Of a stretch of DNA of 40,809 nucleotides, positions 33,567 through 40,809 are shown one piece after another. The notes beneath the pieces were generated by a model. That model made no database searches and was not told where the DNA came from. It saw only the letters and a program-made list of their open reading frames with translations. The stretch comes from Evtepia sp. (GTDB taxonomy: Bacteria; Bacillota; Clostridia; Oscillospirales; Oscillospiraceae): positions 1 to 40,809 of the forward strand of contig JAHHRP010000002.1 in NCBI GenBank assembly GCA_020025735.1, written 5' to 3'. Within the stretch, counting starts at the first letter, position 1. Every line of letters begins with the position of its first letter. Position numbers and translations under genes: made by a program.

Positions 33567-35249
33567 CTAGGTCAGATAAGCCTGGATGACTTGTGCAGCC
33601 ACGGTGCCCAGCGCGGCGCCGGACCCACCCTGCTCCACGGCGATGGCCAGCGCGATCTGGGGGTCCTCGTAGGGGGCAAAACAGACCAGGACCGCGTTGG
33701 AGGTGTCCGCACCTGTGACTTGGGCAGACCCTGTCTTTGCCCCTGCCTGCACCGGGAGACGCTGAAAGGCAGAAGCGAGGGAGCCGGTTTGGGTCACAGC
33801 CAGCATACCCTCCTTGATGGCGGCTGCGTTATGGGGTGAGAGTTGGATTTTGCTCAAACTGACCTTTTCACGGGGAGGCTCTCCCTCTGCCTGTTTCAGC
33901 AGGTGAACCTGCCATCGGTTCCCATTTCCCACCAAGGTGGCGGTCATGTGAGCCAGTTGAAGGGGCGTGAACCGATTGTTTTCCTGCCCGATGGCGGCAG
34001 AGAGGACACTGCCTTCATACCAGGTCCCGCCGATGGACTCCGTGTACGCTGGACCGGCTACGACCCCGGCCTTTTCCCCAGTCAGTTCGATGCCGGTCTT
34101 TTCTCCCAATCCCAAGGCTCGGGCATACTGGCCCAGGGTCTCGATTCCCACCCGGCGGCCCGCATCGTAGAAAAAGATGTTACAGGAGTCTTCAATGGCT
34201 TCTGCTACCGTTTCCAGGCCGTGGGTTTTTCCCTCCTGACGATAGAGCCAGCATTGGGGCTGGGGACTTTCGTAATAGGTGTAGCGTCCGGTGTCCAGGA
34301 TTTGTGTCTCTGGGGTAAGGAATCCTTCCTCCAGCGCGGCGGCAGCAGTGACCAGTTTGAAGGTAGATCCAGGTGCGTAAAGCCCCTGAACAGCGCGATT
34401 CATCAGCGGATGGGTTTCGTCTTGGGCCAACTGCCCATAGTGGGCAGAAAAGGAAGCTTCATCATACCCTGGCTGGCTGACCATGGCCAGTACCCCGCCG
34501 TCTGTGACATCCAGAGCGACCAAGGCGCCGCCAGTGGCCTGGGGGTGGTTATCCAGAAAGGAGGCCAGCGCTTCTTCTGCTTTGGTCTGAAGGGTCCAGT
34601 CCAGGGTGAGGGTCACATCCTGCCCAGCCTGGGGGTGAATGGAGTAGGTTTCATCCATGATCTGCCCCTCTCGATCGGTTATCAGGAGTTTTTGACCGGG
34701 AGTACCATGGAGGTAGGATTCAAAGGCTGCCTCCGCGCCATCTTTTCCCACGGTCTCGGCCATAGCATAGCCCTGCTGTTTGTAGAGATCCCACTCTTCG
34801 GGACTCATTTTGCCCACCCGGCCCAAGACATGGGGCGCCAGGGTGCCACTGCCTCGGCGCTGGACCGTAGGGCAGAAGGTCACACCGGATAGGTTTTCCT
34901 CTGTGATTCGAGCCAGAAGGCGGGGGGTGACATCCTGAATGGGACCCTGGCCGTCCCAGGGGACCTCTTCCTCTTGACAGAGGAGTTCCAGACGGCGGAT
35001 CACCTTTTCCTCTGGGTTTTCTGACAGGACGGCAGACCAGGTGGTTTCGTCTTGGGCCAAGACATAGCCATTGCGGTCCAGCAGGCGTCCCCGGGCGGCA
35101 GGGATGGCTTCTACCTGGGCGATGCTCCGTTGGGACTTGGCATAGTAGGCAGCGCCGCTGGTGATTTGCAGGTTCCAGAGTAAGACGACAAAAGCCGCCA
35201 GCACGGCAGTCAGGAAGCCGGCGGCGGCAGTGAGACGATGGGCAGGCAT
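33567..35249 (-). CDS. mrdA: Penicillin-binding protein 2-type transpeptidase (elongasome)
   Basis: This class B PBP cross-links peptidoglycan during lateral wall growth. It has one N-terminal membrane segment (about 9-27), the class B dimerisation start RGRLLDRNG (53-61) and a transpeptidase domain with the three active-site motifs: S295-T-F-K298 (YAPGSTFKL), S355-C-N357 and K505-T-G507. At 560 residues it is on the short side for PBP2. The gene follows mreC and mreD on the same strand, the usual rod-shape cluster. AGGAGG lies about nine bases before the ATG. Any D-Asp bridge made by the 24-28 kb cassette would be a substrate for enzymes of this kind. Confidence 0.93.
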   Translation of the reverse strand: MPAHRLTAAAGFLTAVLAAFVVLLWNLQITSGAAYYAKSQRSIAQVEAIPAARGRLLDRNGYVLAQDETTWSAVLSENPEEKVIRRLELLCQEEEVPWDGQGPIQDVTPRLLARITEENLSGVTFCPTVQRRGSGTLAPHVLGRVGKMSPEEWDLYKQQGYAMAETVGKDGAEAAFESYLHGTPGQKLLITDREGQIMDETYSIHPQAGQDVTLTLDWTLQTKAEEALASFLDNHPQATGGALVALDVTDGGVLAMVSQPGYDEASFSAHYGQLAQDETHPLMNRAVQGLYAPGSTFKLVTAAAALEEGFLTPETQILDTGRYTYYESPQPQCWLYRQEGKTHGLETVAEAIEDSCNIFFYDAGRRVGIETLGQYARALGLGEKTGIELTGEKAGVVAGPAYTESIGGTWYEGSVLSAAIGQENNRFTPLQLAHMTATLVGNGNRWQVHLLKQAEGEPPREKVSLSKIQLSPHNAAAIKEGMLAVTQTGSLASAFQRLPVQAGAKTGSAQVTGADTSNAVLVCFAPYEDPQIALAIAVEQGGSGAALGTVAAQVIQAYLT

Positions 35250-35325
35250 GGGATAGGTTCCTCCTTTTTTCTAGGGACCGATGGCAGGGGTCCCACAGGT
35301 CTTTTCTTGAGCTCCTTGCAGAGCA

Positions 35326-35838
35326 TCAGGTTCGCTTGTATCGCCGTCGTTTGCGGCGGCTTTTGGCTGCGCGGAAGCTCCCTGTGTCTTTTTTCTTGCT
35401 CAGTGCCAGCAGCAGAACGGCCAGCGGGAAACAGGCTGCCGACAGAAGCCATTCTGGACCAGCGATCCGCAGCCCGGCCAGCAGGGGGGCACCCAGCAGC
35501 CAGTGTCCCAGGATCCGTAGGGTTTCCAGTGCAGCCAGGGGGAGCAAACACACCAGCCACTTTCCCCAAAAAGAGGTGGCATTGTGGAAAACTTTTCCTG
35601 AAATCCCTCCCAGCATCGTAAGCAGGGCCATCTGCCAGGGAGAGGCACCGGCCAGCCAGCACAGGGCGCCAGCCAGAAAGCCGCACTTAGCCCCCTGGTC
35701 TGCCCCCTGTTCCGCGCCGATCAGAAAGAGCAGAGAGGGCAGCAATCTGGCCCGGACACCCGCCAGGGGAAACCAGATAAGGAGCAGGGATTCCAGCAGA
35801 AAGGCCAGCCCTGTTATCAGCAGCAGACGGCAGGTCAT
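35326..35838 (-). CDS. mreD: Rod shape-determining protein MreD
   Basis: This is a hydrophobic protein of 170 residues with about five membrane segments and a strongly basic C-terminal tail (SRRKRRRYKR). MreD links the MreB cytoskeleton to MreC and PBP2 in the elongasome. Its sequence is poorly conserved in general. The assignment rests on topology, length and position between mreC and mrdA. The start codon directly abuts the mreC stop, so translation is coupled. Confidence 0.85.
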   Translation of the reverse strand: MTCRLLLITGLAFLLESLLLIWFPLAGVRARLLPSLLFLIGAEQGADQGAKCGFLAGALCWLAGASPWQMALLTMLGGISGKVFHNATSFWGKWLVCLLPLAALETLRILGHWLLGAPLLAGLRIAGPEWLLSAACFPLAVLLLALSKKKDTGSFRAAKSRRKRRRYKRT

Positions 35839-36681
35839 TCACCGCACCTCCTCAAAGGCTGTCACCACAAAAACCTGGGACAGATTGTTTATGTCCGCTG
35901 CCGGTGTGAGGATTGCCGAGCGGGTTAGACCACCGGGGTCCTCTTCCAGAGTGGACACCGTTCCCACCACAAGGCCGGAAGGATAGGTTTCTCCGGCAGC
36001 GAAAGAGACCACATCTTCGCCCATTTGTACTGGGTCTGCCTGGGTCAGACAGGAGAAGGCCAGTTTTCCCTGGGGCAGCAGGGTGAGGGAACCTTCCAGA
36101 GAACCGAGGACACCTGATTTGGTGCTCTGTCCTGCCAGTTGAAAGGCGCTGTCCGTCACCAGAGTGACCATGGCCCAGTGCTGCCCGGTCTCTTTTACCC
36201 GCCCAACCAGCGCCCCATCGCTGTCCACCACACATTGACCGGGACGGACGCCCTGTTCCTTTCCCTGATCAATGGTGACTTCTCCCTGCCAGTTGTCTGG
36301 GGTCCGAGCGATGACCCAGGCAGAGGTCAGGGTTAGATCTTGTCTCGTTGCAGACAGATCAAGCAGTGCCCGCAGGCGGGCGTTTTCTGCGGTGGCTAAT
36401 TGGCCGGCCCGGATTTCTTTTTTAAGGGCAAGGATCTCCTGGGTCAAGGCGGCATTTTTCTCCTGGAGGGTATGGATGCCTTTGAAATAATCTTTTCCCT
36501 GATGGATTTTCTCCGTCACAGTAGAAAAAAGGCGCAAAAAGGGCCGTGACACGGTCTCTCCCACATTCCGCAGAGGGTCCGGAGTCCCGTTCAAGACCAG
36601 GGCTACGGCAGCGGTGATGAGGCTCAGAGACAGAGCCACGGCAATTAGTTTTCCCCAAGTATGCTGTAAAAATCCTTTCAC
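35839..36681 (-). CDS. mreC: Rod shape-determining protein MreC
   Basis: This 280-residue protein is anchored by one N-terminal membrane segment (about 12-30), followed by a coiled coil (about 55-105) and an external beta domain (TSAWVIARTPDNW, TIDQGKEQGVRPGQCVV). MreC scaffolds PBP2 and MreD in lateral wall synthesis. I chose the GTG at 36681, which begins VKGFLQHTWGKLIAVAL and has GAGGGGA upstream. The frame stays open back to 36789, but that extension would overlap the maf gene and lacks MreC character. Confidence 0.88.
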   Translation of the reverse strand: MKGFLQHTWGKLIAVALSLSLITAAVALVLNGTPDPLRNVGETVSRPFLRLFSTVTEKIHQGKDYFKGIHTLQEKNAALTQEILALKKEIRAGQLATAENARLRALLDLSATRQDLTLTSAWVIARTPDNWQGEVTIDQGKEQGVRPGQCVVDSDGALVGRVKETGQHWAMVTLVTDSAFQLAGQSTKSGVLGSLEGSLTLLPQGKLAFSCLTQADPVQMGEDVVSFAAGETYPSGLVVGTVSTLEEDPGGLTRSAILTPAADINNLSQVFVVTAFEEVR

Positions 36682-36725
36682 GACAGGTCCCCTCTCGCCT
36701 CCCGGCAGGCCGAGGACCGAAGGGG

Positions 36726-37310
36726 TCAGCGACTTGCCAAGGCCAGGCAGTCCACGCCGAAGTCTAGGAGGATCTGTCCCAGGCGGCATACAGGCAGACC
36801 GACTACGTTCTGGTAGTCGCCCTGGATGCCTGCCACCAGCAGCCCACCCAGACCTTGGATGCCATAGGCACCGGCTTTGTCCATGGGCTCTCCGGTGGCA
36901 ACGTATTGGCGGATCTCCTGGTCAGTCAGAGGGCGGAAGGTGACATTGGTTTCTTCCACCTGAGTGACGATCTTCTCTCCCTGGCAGACGGTGACCCCGG
37001 TACATACCCTATGGGTGCGGCCGGATAGGGAAGTCAGCATGGCCTGGGCATCCTCTTGATCTTTGGGTTTGCCCAGGATGGTCCCATCCCGGACCACCAC
37101 GGTGTCAGCACCGATCACGATGGTGTCGGGGTCGAACTGTCCGGCGATCCAGCAAGCTTTTTCTCGGGAGAGGCGTTTGACCAGATCCTGGGCATCCCGG
37201 CCCTGGAAGGCATCCTCATTGATCTCCGGCGATTTTGTGATAAATTTCAGTCCCATCTGCCCCAGCAGCGCCTGGCGGCGGGGGGATTGGGATGCTAAGA
37301 CTATTTTCAT
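36726..37310 (-). CDS. maf: Maf-family nucleoside triphosphate pyrophosphatase
   Basis: This is a 194-residue house-cleaning enzyme that hydrolyses non-canonical or modified nucleotides (dTTP/UTP type or m7GTP type). The N-terminal ASQSPRRQALL motif and the GADTVV, KPKDQEDA and AGAYGIQG motifs are intact. In Bacillus subtilis maf also sits just upstream of mreBCD and influences septum formation, so the location is conserved. TATGGAGG lies six bases before the ATG. The mreC start follows 44 bases after the stop. Confidence 0.94.
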   Translation of the reverse strand: MKIVLASQSPRRQALLGQMGLKFITKSPEINEDAFQGRDAQDLVKRLSREKACWIAGQFDPDTIVIGADTVVVRDGTILGKPKDQEDAQAMLTSLSGRTHRVCTGVTVCQGEKIVTQVEETNVTFRPLTDQEIRQYVATGEPMDKAGAYGIQGLGGLLVAGIQGDYQNVVGLPVCRLGQILLDFGVDCLALASR

Positions 37311-37395
37311 CGAAAGCCTCCATATTTTCCATCGAATTTAGGGGGACACCATAAAATTGCGCGTTCCAGCCTCTGGATTGGGGAGAGAAGGGGGA

Positions 37396-39486
37396 TCACT
37401 CCACCCCCCGGTAGGATAGCCCGCGGGTAAATGCTGCCGGAGGGGTTCCCTGTCCGGTCCGATAGCTGCGGAAGATGTGGGCGCAGTCTTTGGGGGATTC
37501 CCGGAGAAAAGACAGCCGGGCATAGGTAAGGCCGGCGGTTTTCCATTCAGGCTTGTCTGCCAGCCATAGGGTTTTGGCATTGAAGATCTCATTGCGGCAT
37601 CCCCAGGCGTTTTCTACGGGAAATTCCTCCCCCTTTCGATCCCGAAGAGAGGGGGTATCCTGACAGGAACATCCCTGCCCAGACTGTTTCACAATGCAGT
37701 TTTCCGTTATCATGAGGGGCAGACGGCCATAGATCAGCAGTTCTGTGTCCAGGGGCTTGCTCAAATCCCGCACCTGGGACAGCCGCAGCTCAAAGGAGGC
37801 TGTGGCCGAGGCAAAACCCAGTCGAGCCAGTTCTTCAGCGCCCAGGTCATTGGTTAGGCCCAGGCCGAAATCTCCCCGTGGTGTGAGGTCAAACCGCCTG
37901 GCCAGCGGCAGCTGACCGATGTGGCCCAGCAGGGCCTGGGTGACCCCTGCCTGCCGGGCAGCGGTGAGTTCTTTTTCGAGCTGGGGCAGCTCTCGGTCCC
38001 AAACGATGCGGGGCAGGATGACCCCGAAAGCTGTGGCGGGATAGTCTGCGATCCACTGGGCCAATAAGGCGGCATGGTCGGCGACCACCTGACAGGGGAG
38101 ATAGACGATGGCAGGTTCCTGCTCCAGACAGGCCCGGCTCATCTGCTCCCACCGGCGGAAGGAGAGGGTGAAGGCGGGGGCTTTCTCTGGTCCCTTCACA
38201 GGAACTGGGGGGTGGAAGGGGTGTGTTTGCTGGGGCGGGATCTGGATGCGGGCCTGATCCAGTGCGGCCAGTACCTGCCGCCGCAGGCCATTGACCGCCG
38301 ACAGGGGCACGGCCAGACCGGGGTCCAGCGTCACCTGCGTCTGAAGGGCCTGATAAACGGTGCCTCCTGTTTTGGACAGCTGCCCGGCGATCTGCTCGGC
38401 AGAGGTCTCTTTGGTGCGGGCGGTCTGGGGAGGGGCTCCTTGCAGGGTGATCTCGTGGCCCTGGTCGTCCTGGGCGGTGAGGGTGAGGGGTTGCTCTTTT
38501 TTGGCTTGGACAGCAAAGGTGACGGGCACTTGTCGGTGTTCTCCCCGGGTGTAAAACTGCCTGGCCTGTGCAAAGAGTGCGGTGGGGTCCTTAGCCCCTT
38601 CGGGCCGTGTGCCGAACATAGCGGGTCCCTTTTTGTCCTGAAAATAGCCTTGGGTAAAACCTTGGCGGGAGAAGGCGGCCTCCAACTGGGCCAGTTCCTG
38701 AGGGGTGGGTTCCCGGCCTTCCCGCAGGGCTGCGGCGTAGATGCCGGTGACCACGGCCACATATTCTGGCCGTTTCATTCGGCCCTCGATTTTCAGGCAG
38801 GCCACGCCCATGTTTTCCAGTTCTCCCAAAAACCCGGCCAAAGAGAGGTCCTTGAGGGAGAGGGGATGACAGCGGTGTTTCTCTCCTGTCCACTGAAAGG
38901 CCAGCCGACAGGGCTGCGCGCATAATCCCCGGTTGCCGCTGCGCCCGCCCAACACGGCAGAGAGGAAACATTGGCCGCTGTAACACATACATAAAGCACC
39001 GTGGCCAAAGACTTCCAGTTCCACCGGGGACTGAGCGCAGAGGGTCTGAATGGCTTGGGCAGACAGCTCCCGGGACAGGACCACCCGGGTCATCCCCAAA
39101 TCGGCACAGGCCAAAATCCCGTCCAGATTATGCACCGTCATTTGGGTGGAAGCATGCAGAGGAAGTTCTGGGCAGGTCTGCCGCAGCAGCCGGGCAACGC
39201 CCAGGTCCTGGACCAGCACGGCATCGATCCCAAGCTCTGCGGCCATGGCTCCTGTCTGGGCAGCCAGGGTCAGTTCCCGGTTGCCCAGGAGGGTGTTGAG
39301 GGTGAGGTAGACCTTCACGCCTCGCAGGTGGCAGTAGGTCACTGCGGTCTGCAATTCTTCCTGTGTGAAGTTTTTGGCATTGCGGCGGGCGTTGAGGGGA
39401 CCGAACCCCAGATAGACAGCGTCTGCTCCAGCCTGAACAGCGGCAATTAGGGCTTCGGGGGACCCGGCAGGGGCCAGCAATTCCAT
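37396..39486 (-). CDS. U32 family peptidase, RlhA-like (23S rRNA C2501 hydroxylation type)
   Basis: This 696-residue protein has the U32 N-terminal barrel (MELLAPAGSPEALIAAVQAGADAVYLG split by NARRNAKNFT). The U32 signature segment GHGALCMCYSGQCFLS is followed by GNRGLCAQPCR, whose cysteines probably hold an iron-sulfur cluster. A middle domain (about 340-470) and a C-terminal second region with further cysteines (KQSGQGCSC) follow. Long two-part U32 proteins of this layout include E. coli RlhA, which hydroxylates C2501 of 23S rRNA. Peptidase activity should not be assumed. Its start overlaps the zapA stop by one base (TAATG), so the two genes are coupled. Confidence 0.85.
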   Translation of the reverse strand: MELLAPAGSPEALIAAVQAGADAVYLGFGPLNARRNAKNFTQEELQTAVTYCHLRGVKVYLTLNTLLGNRELTLAAQTGAMAAELGIDAVLVQDLGVARLLRQTCPELPLHASTQMTVHNLDGILACADLGMTRVVLSRELSAQAIQTLCAQSPVELEVFGHGALCMCYSGQCFLSAVLGGRSGNRGLCAQPCRLAFQWTGEKHRCHPLSLKDLSLAGFLGELENMGVACLKIEGRMKRPEYVAVVTGIYAAALREGREPTPQELAQLEAAFSRQGFTQGYFQDKKGPAMFGTRPEGAKDPTALFAQARQFYTRGEHRQVPVTFAVQAKKEQPLTLTAQDDQGHEITLQGAPPQTARTKETSAEQIAGQLSKTGGTVYQALQTQVTLDPGLAVPLSAVNGLRRQVLAALDQARIQIPPQQTHPFHPPVPVKGPEKAPAFTLSFRRWEQMSRACLEQEPAIVYLPCQVVADHAALLAQWIADYPATAFGVILPRIVWDRELPQLEKELTAARQAGVTQALLGHIGQLPLARRFDLTPRGDFGLGLTNDLGAEELARLGFASATASFELRLSQVRDLSKPLDTELLIYGRLPLMITENCIVKQSGQGCSCQDTPSLRDRKGEEFPVENAWGCRNEIFNAKTLWLADKPEWKTAGLTYARLSFLRESPKDCAHIFRSYRTGQGTPPAAFTRGLSYRGVE

Positions 39487-39845
39487 TAAGGTTCCTCCTC
39501 TTGTTTGGGGTTCTGCTTTCCGCGGGAGGTTTTGTCGCTGCGGGTATTTTTGCGGGTTTCACCCTTCGCCTCTGCCAGGGTGCGGGCCAGCCGGGCGTTT
39601 TCGTCCAGGGCTTGCTTGAGTTGGACGCGGAGGTTGTCAGAGACCTGCCGCTCCTTACAGTATCTGTCGGTGACGTTCATGGCTGCCAGCACGGCCCCGT
39701 CGGTAATGGACATGGTGCTGCCATCCATGGCGCGTTCAATTTCTCGGTTGACGATGTCGGCGCAAAGCTGCAAATAGCTTTCCTCCTCTTCAGCGAGAAA
39801 ACGGTAGCGTTGGTTGTGAATGTAAATTGTTACTGGATTTGCCAT
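39486..39845 (-). CDS. zapA: Cell division protein ZapA
   Basis: ZapA bundles FtsZ protofilaments and stabilises the Z-ring. The N-terminal half (PVTIYIHNQRYRFLAEEEESYLQLCADIVNREI) is the ZapA dimer domain. A helical coiled-coil region follows, and then a charged, Lys/Glu-rich tail of about 25 residues. The length of 119 residues is slightly above the family's usual 85-110 because of that tail. It is coupled to the U32 gene downstream. A promoter region with two TATAAT boxes lies upstream. Confidence 0.88.
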   Translation of the reverse strand: MANPVTIYIHNQRYRFLAEEEESYLQLCADIVNREIERAMDGSTMSITDGAVLAAMNVTDRYCKERQVSDNLRVQLKQALDENARLARTLAEAKGETRKNTRSDKTSRGKQNPKQEEEP

Positions 39846-39968
39846 AATGTTCGATGCCTCCGTTTCGAGGGTAAAGTTTCCTGGGAAAGGGACTGTTTTA
39901 TAGGGTCCCTGTGGTGGTCGATGAGGTGTCTGCCCTATGGGAAAAAGAAACTATGATATTTTAGGGCT

Positions 39969-39984
39969 ATTATATCTTATTATA
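39969..39984 (-). promoter_or_regulatory. Tandem -10 boxes upstream of zapA
   Basis: On the minus strand TATAAT occurs twice, at 39984-39979 and 39974-39969, ten bases apart, about 125-140 bases before the zapA start. Matching -35 boxes are weak, so start-site choice is uncertain. Confidence 0.35.
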
Positions 39985-40026
39985 TCATGGTTCGACAGAA
40001 AAGGATAGAGTCTGAATGCAGACAAA

Positions 40027-40057
40027 ACGGCCTGCCGTGGAAGGAAACGGCAGGCCG
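40027..40057 (-). terminator. Terminator of the glycoside-hydrolase-like gene
   Basis: CGGCCTGCCGT (40028-40038) pairs with ACGGCAGGCCG (40047-40057), a perfect 11-bp stem, and on the minus strand it is followed by TTTTGT. It lies just after the stop codon at 40091. Confidence 0.85.
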
Positions 40058-40090
40058 CGGGGGAGGTGTGGTGTGGAGCGCACAGGGGTG

Positions 40091-40809
40091 TCATGGTTCT
40101 GCTGGCAGCACGGCAGGATGAAAGGCCGCCAGAGCAGCTTGGTCCTCTTCCTGGACCCAAACGCGGCCGAAGGTAGCCAGCAGGGCGGTGGTCTGTCCGC
40201 TGGCAGAGTTGGGCTGGGCGCTGTCGGGCTGGCCCTGGACGGAGAGGGTCACTTCGTAGTCAGCCAGTGCGCCTTGGAGTTGGCGGCAGAAGGTTTCTAG
40301 GGCAGCGGTTTTGCTGCCTGTGGGACGGAGGGTATCCAAAGCCCCCTGGGTAGGGAAGGCGCAGTGGGTGAGAAGGATTTCGTCAAAACCCAACTGGGCC
40401 AGTTCCTGGCACACACCGGCGAGATAGGATTGGGTTTCCGGCACCGTGGGGTCCAGCCAACCCTGTCCGGTTTCATCCAGCCAGGGAGAGCCGCTGACTC
40501 GGCGGAGGGCTAGGGTGGGATCTTCTTTTACCAGGGCACCGTCTCGCAGGCAGGAGACTTGGGCCACGGTGTGCAGACCGGGGGTAGCGTTGAGATCTTG
40601 CAGGGCTTGGTTGCGCTGTGGGTCTGCGGCAGAGGCGCTGGCATCGGCGGCCAGGGGCAGAGCAGAGACGTAACCCAAGGTCCCGTCGGGAGCTTTCATG
40701 GGCAGAATGACACCATCTGCTCCATGGGCCAGTTGGTCGGCGCTGTCCAGCTGATCCAGGGGGAGGAAGATCCCATGGAAGGGGGGTGGAGCAGAGGGGA
40801 CGGTAATCT
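40091..40809 (-). CDS. Putative glycoside-hydrolase-like protein, 5' end beyond window
   Basis: The frame is open from the window edge to the stop at 40091, so only the C-terminal 238 or so residues are visible. An ATG at 40699 is internal: coding continues upstream of it. The pattern, with FHGIFLPLDQLDSADQL, then GADGVILPMKAPDGTLGY, then WLDPTVPETQSYLAGVCQELAQLGFDEILL, resembles the barrel of the putative glycoside hydrolases once called DUF4015. In that family the last element is usually followed by a D-Y-x-R-F-P-like segment; here it is THCAFP, so the usual acidic residue appears replaced. The substrate is unknown. Family assignment is from pattern memory only. Confidence 0.55.
   Translation of the reverse strand, partial: ITVPSAPPPFHGIFLPLDQLDSADQLAHGADGVILPMKAPDGTLGYVSALPLAADASASAADPQRNQALQDLNATPGLHTVAQVSCLRDGALVKEDPTLALRRVSGSPWLDETGQGWLDPTVPETQSYLAGVCQELAQLGFDEILLTHCAFPTQGALDTLRPTGSKTAALETFCRQLQGALADYEVTLSVQGQPDSAQPNSASGQTTALLATFGRVWVQEEDQAALAAFHPAVLPAEP

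Noticed and set aside
33843..34892. A 349-codon plus-strand frame opposite mrdA
   Set aside because: Antisense shadow of a PBP with all active-site motifs on the other strand.
36682..36789. N-terminal extension of mreC
   Set aside because: It overlaps maf, reads as low-complexity Pro/Gly/Arg, and the GTG at 36681 with GAGGGGA gives a normal MreC.
1..40809. CRISPR arrays, insertion sequences, tRNA and rRNA genes
   Set aside because: No regularly spaced repeats, transposase-like proteins, tRNA cloverleaf or rRNA sequence were noticed by reading; a dedicated scan was not possible.

Overview
The window looks like the oriC-proximal part of a spore-forming, low-to-mid GC Firmicute, most likely class Clostridia, family Oscillospiraceae (Flavonifractor/Oscillibacter-like). 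This placement is inferred from gene order and protein character (dnaN - S4 protein - recF - remB - gyrB - gyrA, a GPR spore protease, a YtvI-like permease, single-chain glycyl-tRNA synthetase, strong AGGAGG ribosome sites). It is not a database result. The window opens inside what reads as the dnaA-dnaN intergenic region, where a DnaA-box-like sequence is followed by a CTA-rich tract resembling the DnaA-trio unwinding element.

Layout. 1-9.2 kb (+): replication and repair block dnaN, rlbA/yaaA, recF, remB, gyrB, a PrsW-family membrane protease, gyrA, a small membrane protein and rnhA. 9.3-10.2 kb (-): gpr. 10.4-15.3 kb (+): rpsT (TTG start), an AI-2E/YtvI-type permease, an HtrA protease and glyQS. 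15.5-19.4 kb (+): two adjacent, divergent lipoteichoic-acid-synthase-family enzymes. 19.6-24.0 kb (+): recJ and bifunctional rel. 24.2-28.6 kb (+): a three-gene cell-wall cassette. 28.6-29.9 kb (+): an M16 peptidase. From 29.9 kb to the end all genes are on the - strand: dnaD/dnaC-like primosome genes, an aldehyde dehydrogenase, the elongasome set maf-mreC-mreD-mrdA, a U32 peptidase-family protein, zapA, and the 3' part of a putative glycoside-hydrolase-like gene cut by the window edge.

Most interesting region. At 24159-28561 an ATP-grasp ligase resembling enterococcal D-aspartate ligase is followed by an aspartate/glutamate racemase with both catalytic cysteines. Next comes a 789-residue protein that joins a complete MurE-type Mur ligase to a complete acetylglutamate-kinase (ArgB) domain. 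The MurE half lacks the DNPR signature of diaminopimelate-adding enzymes. A coherent reading is a cassette that makes D-Asp, attaches it as a side-chain bridge residue, and adds a basic residue other than diaminopimelate to the peptidoglycan stem. The fused kinase, which commits glutamate to ornithine synthesis, makes L-ornithine a specific and testable candidate. This is inference. The fusion and the gene order are read directly from the sequence.

Other points: GyrA carries Gly at the quinolone-contacting Ser83 position, three exact TTATCCACA DnaA boxes lie between 9.3 and 13.7 kb, an 18-bp palindrome lies upstream of htrA, and glyQS has a consensus TTGACA-16-TATAAT promoter. No tRNA, rRNA, CRISPR array, insertion sequence or prophage gene was recognised.
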